DNA from: Apis mellifera
Taxonomy: Eukaryota; Arthropoda; Insecta; Hymenoptera; Apidae
DNA: 64,000 nt
Assembly (NCBI RefSeq): GCF_003254395.2
Contig: NC_037642.1
Coordinates: forward strand, 11,430,736 to 11,494,735
Reading direction: 5' to 3'
The notes below the pieces were generated by a model. That model did not search any database. It was not told the origin of the DNA and was given only the letters and a program-made list of their open reading frames with translations. Made by a program: the position numbers and the translations under genes. Positions 10,795 through 21,763 of this stretch are shown piece after piece (the stretch's first letter is position 1; every line of letters starts with the position of its first letter).

Positions 10795-13435
10795 GTGTAT
10801 GTGTATATATACTTTTATATATATATATATATATATATTTAGTATATGTGTATATATACTTTTATATATTTACATATGCATATAACATATGTATAAAAAA
10901 GTCTAAATTTTTATTATTACGTCTATTTTTTAATATTTTTTCTAAAATGTTATAATTACAAAATATTCTGTTAAATTTATTAATTTAATAATACCATATT
11001 GTTTATATTTATATATAAATTTATATAGAATTTAAAATATAATCAATAAATTTATTAAATTAGAACATTATATTTTAGTGTAAAATTATTGTCTACGAAT
11101 ATGAGTGAAGATATTTCTTTATTTACTTTACCAAATAAGCAACCGATAATTGCATTAGAATGTGATACTGCATTTAATGCTTTAACAAAAAATGAAAAAT
11201 TATATGCACATTATTTAAGTCAAGCTGCATGGAATGGTGGTCTTATTGTATTTGTCCAAACTTCTCCAGAATCACCATTAATATTTGCTCTACTACATAA
11301 AATCTTTATATCTGAAACAATAAATGAATTGAAAAATTCTGCATTTAATGTTAATGTTAATGAAGATGAATTTACAGTAAGTTTTATATTAAATAGTAAT
11401 TTTATTTTTTTAAATATAATATTAATTGTACAATTATTTCATATTTTTAGGCATTTTTAGTATATTCATGTGGAATTTTTGCAAATGCTGGTAATTATAA
11501 ATCTTTTGGTGATAGTAAAATCATTCCAAATTTACCTAAGGATAAATTTGAAACTATAATAAAAGTTTCAAAAGCATATAAAAATAATTCCAAAAACATT
11601 GAAGAAATTTGGAATAAAATTCAAAATATAATATATTCTATTAAAGGAAAATTAAAATCTTTAGGATTGAGTGAGAAGGGAATTACAACTTATTTTTCTG
11701 CTAATTGCACAGAAAAAGATGCAGAGTTAGTTAATGATTTTATGCAAAGTAAAGGATTAGAATGTTATAATACAAGATGCTTTAAAATAGCAAATGATCA
11801 TAATGATTCTAAATTTGATATATATGAAATTAGATTAGCTTCTGTGGAAACCAATAATGATTCTAATATTACTTTGTCAGAAGAAGTATTTAAAAATGCA
11901 AAATTTAGAATTACAAGAGGAGATTACAGTAAACTTTTGATTCCAGTTGTTCATAATCTTCAAAAAGCAAAAGAATATGCGGTAAATGAAATTGAAAAAA
12001 ATATGTTAAATAAGTACATAGAACACTTTCAAACTGGATCTTTACAAGATCACAAAGATGGTTCTCGTTTATGGATTAAAGATAAAGGACCAGTTATAGA
12101 AACTTATATAGGTTTTATTGAAACTTATAGAGATCCAGCAGGTCAAAGAGGAGAATTTGAAGGATTTGTAGCAATGGTAAATAAAGAAATGTCCAAAAAA
12201 TTTGCTACATTGGTAACTAATGCAGAAAAATTTATACCAAAACTCCCTTGGGGCAAAGATTTTGAAAAAGATGAATTTCTAAGACCTGATTTTACTTCAT
12301 TGGATGTTTTAACATTCTCGGGATCTGGTATTCCTGCAGGTATAAATATTCCAAATTATGATGAAATTAGACAATCAGAAGGATTTAAAAATGTTTCTTT
12401 GGGTAATGTAATTCCTGCAAATATGAAATTAGATGTAATACCATTTTTATCTCAACATGATCAAACTTTGATGAATACTTATAGAGTAGCTAGTTTTGAA
12501 GTGCAAGTTGCTTTGCATGAACTTCTTGGTCATGGAACAGGTAAATTATTGAAACAATTAGAATCTGGTTCATATAATTTCAATATTGGAAAAATAAAAA
12601 ATCCTTTTACTGGAGAATTAATAAATAAATATTTTTTACCTGGTGAAACATATGATTCGAAATTTGGGTCATTGGGATCATCTTATGAGGAATGCAGAGC
12701 AGAAGCAGTTGGATTATATTTATCTTTAGAAAAAGATATATTAAGTATATTTGGATATGAAGGTTCTGAAGCAGATGATATAATATATGTAAATTGGTTA
12801 TGTTTATTATGGACCGGTTGTGCAAAAGCTTTAGAAATGTATCAACCATCAACTGGAAAATGGTTGCAAGCTCATTCTCAAGCAAGATATGTTTTACTTA
12901 GAGTTTGTTTAGAAGCTGGCAATGATTTTGTTGATGTTGTAGAATCTGAGCCTGGAAAGAATTTATTATTAACTGTTAATAGAACAAAAATTTTAACAGT
13001 TGGTAAAAAAGCAATTGGAGATTTTTTAACTAAATTACAAATTTATAAAAGTACAGGTGATATTGAAGCAGCCAGAAAAATGTATGAAAAATATAGTGAA
13101 GTACCTGAAATAGGACCACATCCATGGGCACGTTGGAGGGATATAGTTTTAGCTCACAAAGAACCCCGAAAGATATTTGTACAATCTAATACATTCATTA
13201 ATGGTTTGTATTTAAATAATAATATATATTACAAAATTTTACAATTATACTACTATTATATAATTTGTTTATTGTGAAAATAGATGAAAATGAAGTACAA
13301 TTGAGAAACTATGAACCCAATTTTGCTGGATTGATTCAATCTTGGATAGAAAGATTTCCTTCTACAGATATTTCGCAAACACTTATTGAAATTATGGAAA
13401 AAGATAAACAACATTTTATATTCGAGGATAATTAA
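10560..13435 (+). CDS. DPP3: Dipeptidyl peptidase III (with upstream mitochondrial-type N-terminus)
   Basis: Four exons: 10560-10729, 11079-11376, 11451-13203 and 13284-13435. The joined frame gives about 790 aa. Starting instead at the internal ATG at 11101 gives 726 aa, close to the usual cytosolic enzyme (human 737). DPP3 is an M49 zinc metallopeptidase that releases dipeptides from peptide N-termini. The zinc motif HELLGH (12516-12533; residues 448-453 of the short form) and the third zinc ligand motif EECRAE (12687-12704) are intact and at the family positions. The first exon is open from an ATG that follows an in-frame TAA. It splices in frame (AG|T) to the core and encodes a basic, acid-poor, Ser/Phe/Trp-containing leader (MLYTWPFYWQKIVSKTKLQ...) resembling a mitochondrial presequence. 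Organelle targeting is inference; the core assignment is firm. Confidence 0.9.
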
Positions 13436-13980
13436 TTATTTAATACAAATATTACAAAAATATTTTTTGTTTTTTTGATATATATTTTTTGTTTATTTGA
13501 TATATACTGTAACATTTGTATATGTATATGTGGATAAGAATCATAACCATAAAAAACAATGCCATTTATTGTTTTTATAAATATTTTATTGAATAAGAAT
13601 TTTGTATAAAATAAATTTATTACAAATATTTAACAAATATCTTAAAATAAAATATATTCTCAAAAATATAAAAACATTTCTTTTATTATATATTATATAT
13701 ATTATTTATATATAATATTACATAATAATATATAATATATAATAAAAATAATATTATTGATATACATGTTCATCAATATATATTTATATTCATTGTGACT
13801 ACGCATTGAACATGTGATATTTCTTTATAATATACACACACATGCATACGCGCGTGCGTGCGCACATGACATACCTACAAAGCATTGTAACACTGAATAT
13901 GAATGAAGATTCTGCGCATGTCGTATATTGTTTCATTATATTTATTGGCGGGAAAAAACTGAAAAGTACAGTATATTAAA
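13436..13980. other. DPP3 3' UTR and POLA2 promoter region
   Basis: A 545 bp spacer between tandem genes. AT-rich sequence with several AATAAA-type signals (for example near 13609) suits the DPP3 3' end. The last ~150 bp has a CA/CG-rich stretch (13833-13866) and an E2F-like site close to the POLA2 start. Confidence 0.5.
13945..13956 (+). promoter_or_regulatory. E2F-like site upstream of POLA2
   Basis: TTGGCGGGAAAA lies 25-36 bp before the POLA2 ATG and matches the E2F consensus on the opposite strand (TTTCCCGCC). POLA2 is an S-phase gene, so the site is plausible; binding is inferred. Confidence 0.5.
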
Positions 13981-14887
13981 ATGTCAAAAGAATCGTTAAA
14001 TTTATGTTTCTATAATTTAGGTTGTGATATTTCTGATAAATCTATCATCGATAAATGTAAGTTATTTATAAGTTTATAATTTAAAATTAATAGATTTCAT
14101 TTCTAACCTATATGAATTCTTTGATTAATTTTTTATTTAAATACTATTATTTAAACAATTCAATTTTAATTTAAATACATTTTATATATTTAATAACTAT
14201 TAAATTATTAAATATTAAATATATATATATTTAAAAAATTATATCTGTTTTTTAACCTTTTCTTAGAAAGGTTATCTTGTTTTACATATTATGAACTATT
14301 ATTTATATTTTAATAAAATGTATTTATATGTTTAAACTTTTGTTTTGACATTTTTAATTTTATATTAATTTTTGTAATATATAAAATATATTAATATATT
14401 GTTTTTATTTAACAGATTTTCAATTAATTTTTTTTTTGTCTAGGTGTACAATTTTGTCATGTTTATAATATAGATGAAGAAAAATTTTTAGAATTATGGG
14501 TAGCATATACTATTACACATTCATTAGATATTAATCCAACAATAAACAATCTTATTCAATTTGAGGATGAAGAACTTAAAAAAAATAATGAATGTGTCGT
14601 AACACAAACCATATCAAATATACATACTCTGGATATACAACCTAAAGAAGATATTATGTATCCTTTTATATATATTTATCATATCATATTCATCAAATTT
14701 AGAAAAGTCTTATTATTATTCTTTTGTGTTTATGATATTTTTATATATTATCCTTACATATTCTTTATTATATATAATTATAGTAATAATGTTTTGGAAT
14801 TGTATAATACTGGAGAATGTTCTACATCAAAGGTAAGTTTTTATTTTAATTATCCTTTATTTTGACATATGTATATTTATTTATTTA

Positions 14888-14924
<37 letters not shown>

Positions 14925-17900
14925 GCTATAAATACATGCATGCTATGTATACACATATACACATATATAATTATTATTTATCAATAAATGATAATTTTTA
15001 GTAAAAAAAATTTAATATTATATTTTAATTTATTTTATTACTAATTATTTTGCAAAACTATCGTATTTCTTTTTATTGGTTGAAATTAAAATTTTTTATT
15101 TTTCTTCACAAAATATTCATTGAATTTTTTAATGGATTATTTTGATTTTAAAATCTGTTGTTAGTTTTCATTATTCTTTTTTTCAAGAGGAAAGATTTCT
15201 TGTAATGATCTTCTAACATTGTTGCCAGATTTATCAATTTTATTTTTCACTAATAAAATAGATATTTGAAATTTATATATATAATACAATTAAATTTTAT
15301 TATTATAATTATAATTTGCATTCTCAAGAAAATTTTTTTAACTTATTATATTTTAACATATATTTATATTTTAACATATATATAAATATTTTATTCAATG
15401 AAAAATATATTTAAAAATAAATATTTATATTTATATAATATATTTAAAAATAAATTATTATATATTTTATAATATATTATTATATATATTTGATATATAA
15501 TATTATATAATATACTATTTTAACATAAGACTAAAATTTTTACATGTAAAATATATTACATTTTATCAAATTAATAATTTAAAATTAATGTTCATAAATG
15601 CATATGTATAATTTTTTAAAAATCTAAAAAAAGTATTCAATAATTTTTAAAGTATAATATTTCAAAATATTTTAAAAATGTTTAATTTAAAATTGAATAT
15701 TGAATTTTGTCTCAACCTTGGCAATTCTATAATTTACATCGATTTGGCAACATTGCTTTGCATTCTTTATGGTCGATCTATGGTCTACAGTACAGTAACA
15801 ATGACGTAAGATTTCTACCTGAAGATTCTACGTAAAAAAATTCAAAATTGTACCTAACAAAATAATATGAAATAGATAAAATTTTTAATTATTTTTATAT
15901 TTTTTTTATTCATTGATATATTATTTGATTTTTTTTGTAAATTACTATTTCAAATTTATATTTAAAAATATATTTATAACAAATTATATATTATACAATA
16001 ATTTTTATTAAATATAAAAAATATAATTTAAATGATATATATATTTAATTATTTTTAAATTTTATTATTACATTTAATTTTGGAATTAATTATATATTAT
16101 ATATGATATATTATATATTATATATTATATATTATAGAATAAATTAATTTTGAAATTTCTTTATAATTAACAAAATAAAGTTTTGAATATAATTGAATTA
16201 TTTATTGTATATTTATTTTAGCAAGGTTAAGTATTCTTTATGATTTTTTTTTTATATATTTCAATTTTCTTTAATTTAAATTCAAAATATATATTTCAAG
16301 ATTTTACATATTTCAAGACTATATATCATTTTAATAAAATTCTACAATAATTAAATTGTTTTTTAAATTTAAGTAATATTTTTTTATTATAAATAAAAGA
16401 TTTTAAAATCATATTACTAATAATTATTATTAAAATATAATATTATAATATTAATATTATGCTTACATTATCGTCATTGAGTACTAGAGATTCCAATATT
16501 ATTTTTCGGCAGGTGGTTTCTTGTTCTGATGTGTTGTAAGATCTTGTTGAAACACCGTAATTCCCGCCACAAAAATCGTTCAGGTAGATCGCCGCCATTA
16601 TCCCCTCTTCTTTTTTCTCAGTCTCCCACAAAGGACACTCTATTATGGAGGGGAATGTTGGATTCGTTCTTATTGGTTGAAAAAGGATAGTATGTATTCT
16701 CGTATCGTAGAGAGAGGGGTTCTTCTTCCATCTAAGAGAGCTGACCAGATTTCTTCAAAGGGTACGATTTCAGTTTTCAAGGACCCAGACTCCATTATCA
16801 TCCTGATGCGCGCGTGCGCGCGCGCTTACAGCTTTCCGAACAAAAGTTGTGTTTTTTATGTATTTCTATGCTTTAATTCACAAATTCTATTGAAATTTAC
16901 GAATACTACTTTACTAAGTAATTGTTTTGTTTGTGTACAAGGCAATTATAGTTCATATTTTTTAAAAATCAGTAGCTATAATCAAATATCTCGATGGCGT
17001 CGAATTGAGACGCTACCGTTTGCTTGTCAGTTAGTTACACGTATTCGAAGTGTATTATCAGTGGTTTACCGGTTAATTGTGAATATAGTATATAAATTGT
17101 AAATTATGTGTAAATATTGTGAAATAATAAATAATTCGTGCAAAATAATATTATACATATATATGCGGGAGTGTCAGTGTATATTACATATTGAAATGGT
17201 CAAGTAACGCGTCAGCCATTACGGAATTCGGTTTGAGTGAATTTCATACTCGAAAGTCATTCCGGCCAATCGTATAACGATTCGCGTTATAAGTAACGAC
17301 CTGTTGCTATTGCTATTATTACGTTCTAATTCATTCAATTTTTCTTTGCTTTTCTTATCAATTTTTACGATAAAATTTTATGTTTATCGTGAAAACTTGC
17401 TAGATTAATTATATAAAAACGAAAAAAATTGTTCATATATATGTAAAAGTTGTTTGCTCATATTGAATTTATCATTAGATCATAGTTGTTATAAGAAATA
17501 TGCGATAAATGTAATTAACAATAGAAAAGTTTATGGATAACCTTATTCATATTAATATATATGCGTCCATATATATTGTATGAAATGAAAATAGTATTAT
17601 ATGTGAGAGAGAGAAAAAAGGTGGATTACAGTAGTGTGCGTATACGCGAATGTCGTCGACCGTTCATTCGTTGAGAGTTCCAAGCGTCGCGTCGCTACAA
17701 CCTGTTGCTTCGAGTATGTTGCATGTTTCTTTGGGTATACTCACTTTTTTTTGAAAGTGTTTCTATATCTTTTAAATACTCTACGAAAAAAGGTTTCTTT
17801 GGTTATATAAGTAAAGGTATTATATGATAAACTTTTTTGTTTAACATTTTTAATTTTTAAATTATATATTTATGTTTCCAAATGTACATTATATTTTGTA

Positions 17901-20900
17901 CATATTAGCTTGTTAAAGTTGTATATAACTGTGATAATTCTATATTTTTCTATTTAATATTTAATAATTAATGTTTTAATTTTTTTTTTACTAATTTTTA
18001 ATAAAAAAAGTATCGTACATTGATGATATCATTTTATACATATGAAAAAGTGACTGAATAAAATTATATAAATATATGAAATTTATAATAATAATGAAAT
18101 ATCCGAAATTTTTAAATTGAATAAATAGAAAATTGTTTAATAAATAAAATTTAATTTTTTTAAACAGTATTTTGTTGAAAGATCTGTTTTTCTAAGAAGT
18201 TGTTTACATTTATTAATTAAACATAATTATTCAACAATTAACAATCCAATCTTTTTTATTTTTTTGCTTCAATTTTTAATTTTTTGACGATCTTTTTTAT
18301 ACATAAAATAAGTAAAAAATTAAAATTTTTTGTGAAGAAAGAAGAAAATATATATTTTGATATTTTTATTGAAAAATAAAAGAAATGCCAACGGTTCTTA
18401 TGGCATGGCATATAATTGGTAAAAGCACCATGTTATTTCCCACGGTATCTCTGTGAATAGTGGGGCAAAAGATTGCCAGGGGCGGATAGTTTGTGGAGAG
18501 AGGGGTAGAAGGAGAAATAGTCTCCTGACTCTGTGCATATTCGTCAGAAAAGAGGGGGAAAGAGGACAGCTCGGTGATCGACCTAAAGTTTTACATGATC
18601 TGGTACAGCAAGTATCATTCAAATAAATTTCCTCTCATATTTCTTTTATATATATTTGATTGAATATTGCATGTATTTAGCACATATTTTATAATTTTTG
18701 TAAATTTTATTTTATTAATTTATAAATAAATTATAATTTATATAATTTATATTTTAATGAAATGAAATTATATTTATAAATATAAAAACGATTTTTTAAA
18801 AAAACCATTCCTGAAGAAATGAAAATATCGTATTAATTAGTTACTATAAAGAAAAGCAAATTTGTTATTAAATTTAAAAGCATTGAACGCAAAGTACAAA
18901 AAATAGTTTAAACTTTATCGAAACAATACGTAATACAGTGCCAAGAATGATCAGGTTAATAACAATTAACCTTTCTCGTTATGTTGACTTCTGAATACAG
19001 ATCATGCTATATAGTTTTTATCATTTTAATATTATGAATATAAAATAATTATGTTTATTGTTTCTGTCCTTTCTTTGTTTATTTAAATTTTTTCTCTTAA
19101 TCGTAACAGTTTCTCATATTCGATATTTAGAAAACAATTTGCTTTCTAAGTATCAATAATGGAACGTGCCTCATTATATGATGCAATATGAGAAGGAAGA
19201 GGATAGAGAAAAAGAAGAAAATGAAAAAATTTCCTGAATTTGCCAAATGAGTGAAGGTCTAGTGCACAGAAAATGAAATTGTGACTAGATCCACACTCAT
19301 TAAGTACGTTCAGGTCTAAACATCACAATTTTATTATTGGTGATTATGAAAATTCTTCTATATTAAAGTATATGAATATGAATTTTAAGAATTTTTCATT
19401 ACTAAAAACTATTTTTTTATTCATATATAAACTAAGATAATATAAAACAGATAATTCCATAGGCGAGTATGAATGTGGTGCACGTTTTGATTTATTTCGT
19501 GACTAGATACATACTCGTCTACGGTAATCTGTTTTACTCTTAAAATATTGTGTATGCGAAATATATATATATAAATAATATATTTCTAATTTTCAGTAAA
19601 AATAATTTGATGAACATATTATTATTCTATATAAAATTTTATTTTTTTTTTTTAAGCAAATTAAAAGAGCAAGGAGTCCATCAGCAGAATTAGAGAATGA
19701 TACAAAATTACGGGCAATAGAACAAATTTTTCCATCATCGATATATACATCAAATTTGTAAGCAAATTATATTATAACTTACATTTTCGTAATTCGATAC
19801 TGGAATTAGCAAATTTCAATCATTTTTGCAGAAATGTACCCATTCGTTCACCGAGCAATACAGTTAAAGCTAAAATTCTTTTGTATTTTGGTCCAAATAT
19901 TCAGAATTGGAAAACTCAAAACGATTACGAAGTATCGATCGTTCAAGCTGATAATCCCCATATACCAAAAGATGCAGTATACATGTATGAAATGCTTTTC
20001 AAACAAGGAGTCTTTCTCAGCAGTCGTTGTAAAAGTTTTGGTGAGCGTCTATGTTATACTTGGAACGAAATGGGACCCTCGAATTCTAACATGCGTTACG
20101 TGAGAAACATAATGTGTATAAGTCAAACAGCATTTAGAACATGGGGTAGAATATTTATAATGGATGATACTTCTACTGGTAGTAAAATTGTTATGTTGGA
20201 AGGTTCTAAAACAAATGTTGGTGAAAAAAATGCTCCTATTATACGTTTGGATCTTAGTGGAGTTAAACATTATTCATTGTTTCCTGGTCAAATAATTGCA
20301 GTGGAAGGTTTTAATACTACTGGAGATACTCTAATAGTAAAACAGTTATTTGTTAAGGGATATGCACAATTATTTGATGAACCAAAATTATCAGTAGATA
20401 TAAAAATTTATGTTGCGGTTGGCCCATTTACACCTTCTGACAATTTAAATTATCAACCATTATGGGATCTTATGAATCGTGTTGCAGAAGAAGAACCAAA
20501 TATATTAATATTAATTGGACCTTTTATAGAATATACACATCCTGAAATTAAAAACTGTACCTTGAAAGAGACATATCAAGATTTTTTTGATGCAATTTTG
20601 ATGAAGATTCTACAATATTTGCAAGGGTTATTATCGATTAATAACATTTAATAATATTATATAAATTATAAATATATTATAATTTATTAATATTTAATAA
20701 ATTATTATTAACAATTTTTTATAATGTAGGAAATCAACACGTATTGTATTAGTATCTTCTAATCGTGATGCGCATCATGATTCAATTTTTCCGACACCAG
20801 AATTTATTATAAATACAAATAAAATTGGATCAAATTCGGCGAATCTTTATTCCATGCCAGATCCTTGCATAATAAATGTAGATAATTTGCACATAGGAAT

Positions 20901-21328
20901 AACATCAGTTGATATTCTTAGACATCTTGGACAACAAGAAGTATCGTAAGTATAGCAGAACATCTATTTAGTAAGATATGAATTTTATCATAATAGAAAG
21001 TTCTTTTAGGAATACACCTGGAATGGATAGGCTTGGTCGGTTAGCTGATCATATATTGTCTCAAACTACATTCTATCCTTTGTATCCTCCTTTTTCTGGC
21101 TTAAATCTTGATACAACACTTTGGACAAAATACGCTTGTTTTGAGCGGCAACCACATATATTGATTTTACCTTCCGATGTGAAACATTATTGCAAATTAT
21201 TAAATGAATCTCTCGTTTTAAATCCAGAGCGATTGCGAAAGTATATCTATGCTAAATTATACATACGATCAGTGAATAATAAGAAATGGGATCCAAACAA
21301 TATATCTTGTGAAATTGCAAAAGTCTAA
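13981..21328 (+). CDS. POLA2: DNA polymerase alpha subunit B
   Basis: Seven exons join in frame: 13981-14056, 14444-14657, 14784-14832, 19657-19757, 19832-20626, 20730-20945 and 21010-21328, giving 589 aa (human POLA2 598). This is the non-catalytic B subunit that tethers primase to the polymerase alpha catalytic subunit in the nucleus during replication initiation. Seen: an N-terminal helical region (exons 1-3), a linker with a basic RARSPSAE segment, the OB-fold region around the exon 5 start (VPIRSPSNTVKAKILLY), and the calcineurin-like, catalytically inactive phosphoesterase domain (VAVGPFTPSDNL, ILIGPFIEYTHPEI, IVLVSSNRDAHHD, NTPGMDRLGRLADHIL). The C-terminal LILPSDVKHYCKLLN and KLYIRSVNN also fit. 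Intron 3 is 4.8 kb against <400 bp for the others and hosts the miR-279/996 hairpins. Confidence 0.93.
15687..16598 (-). CDS. Candidate two-exon small ORF antisense to the POLA2 intron
   Basis: On the minus strand an ATG at 16598 opens a 44-codon frame (MAAIYLNDFCGGNYGVSTRS...) that ends at a good donor (GTAAGC after 16467). A second 44-codon block at 15818-15687 follows an acceptor (ATCTTCAG), is open in the matching phase 0, and ends at TAA. Joined, they make an ~87 aa Cys-containing peptide. Both blocks are islands of normal composition in very AT-rich intron. I recognise no family. The first block may equally be the 5' exon of a non-coding transcript, and the second may be a promoter island (it contains TGACGTAA). 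Existence as a protein is unproven. Confidence 0.3.
16660..18640. other. POLA2 intron 3: normal-composition islands upstream of the microRNA cluster
   Basis: Blocks at about 16660-17100, 17160-17300, 17600-17760 and 18381-18620 have balanced base composition, CpGs and splice-like signals within otherwise AT-rich intron. No convincing coding frame was seen. Position upstream of miR-279/996 suggests promoter and leader exons of the primary microRNA transcript, or intronic enhancers. The 16803-16826 stretch is a (CG/TG)n alternating run. The 18381-18620 block has local hairpins but no microRNA I recognise. Confidence 0.4.
19244..19306 (+). ncRNA. mir-279: microRNA miR-279 precursor
   Basis: The 3' arm at 19282-19303 reads TGACTAGATCCACACTCA followed by TTAA, which I recognise as insect miR-279 (seed GACUAGA). 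The 5' arm (from AATGAGTGAAGGTCTAGTGCAC, about 19246-19267) pairs with it to form a hairpin with a short loop. The precursor lies in POLA2 intron 3 in the sense direction, ~350 bp before exon 4. miR-279 represses Nerfin-1 and represses CO2-sensing neuron formation in Drosophila; the role here is inferred. Confidence 0.93.
19453..19530 (+). ncRNA. mir-996: microRNA miR-996 precursor
   Basis: The 3' arm at 19500-19520 reads TGACTAGATACATACTCGTC and T, matching the miR-996 form that shares the miR-279 seed. The 5' arm (CCATAGGCGAGTATGAATG, about 19457-19475, continuing to GTGCACG) pairs with it through most of its length. It lies ~200 bp after miR-279 on the same strand, the cluster arrangement known from Drosophila. 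It probably shares one primary transcript with miR-279. Confidence 0.92.
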
Positions 21329-21617
21329 ATATAAGCGTTTTTGTTTTTTTGCAAAATAAATCGTAAAAAGATAAAAAAATGTAAGTTTATATATTTATTA
21401 TTTGAAATACGAGGTTATAGAATAATGAAAAGAATTTTTATATAATTTGTATTTTTTCTTGTCATAATTTTGCATACATAATACGTGTATTCCATAATTT
21501 TTTTAAGTGGATAAATAAAAAAAAATTGATTATCAAAATTAGTACTTTTTCATTTTTCCGTTAGAGGTTAGCACTTATCGTATTTAGGATTATAATTCTT
21601 GTCCGTATTGTAAACGT

Positions 21618-21763
21618 ATGATGGCGCCACATGAACAACAATCGGAGCCATCGAGTTTTCTGCTTCTAGTGAGTTGTAGAATCGGCCATTGCTCCAATAT
21701 TTTTCTTGTGATTGAAAATTTTTAATCTCTGATGGAAATACAAAAGTGTATATGAGTACCGAG
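21618..21763 (+). other. Possible alternative first coding exon(s), perhaps of ERR
   Basis: ATG at 21618 opens 17 codons (MMAPHEQQSEPSSFLLL) to a strong donor GTGAGT after 21668. A second ATG at 21752 opens MSTE to a donor GTAAGT after 21763. Both end in phase 0, the phase needed to splice to ERR exon 2 at 32242. The surrounding 200 bp has 5' UTR-like composition. This could be a distal ERR promoter or the start of another transcript. Confidence 0.3.

Noticed and set aside
17785..17815. TTTCTTTGGTTATATAAG resembles the miR-9 seed region
   Set aside because: Only the first ~11 nt match miR-9 and no complementary arm forms a hairpin nearby.
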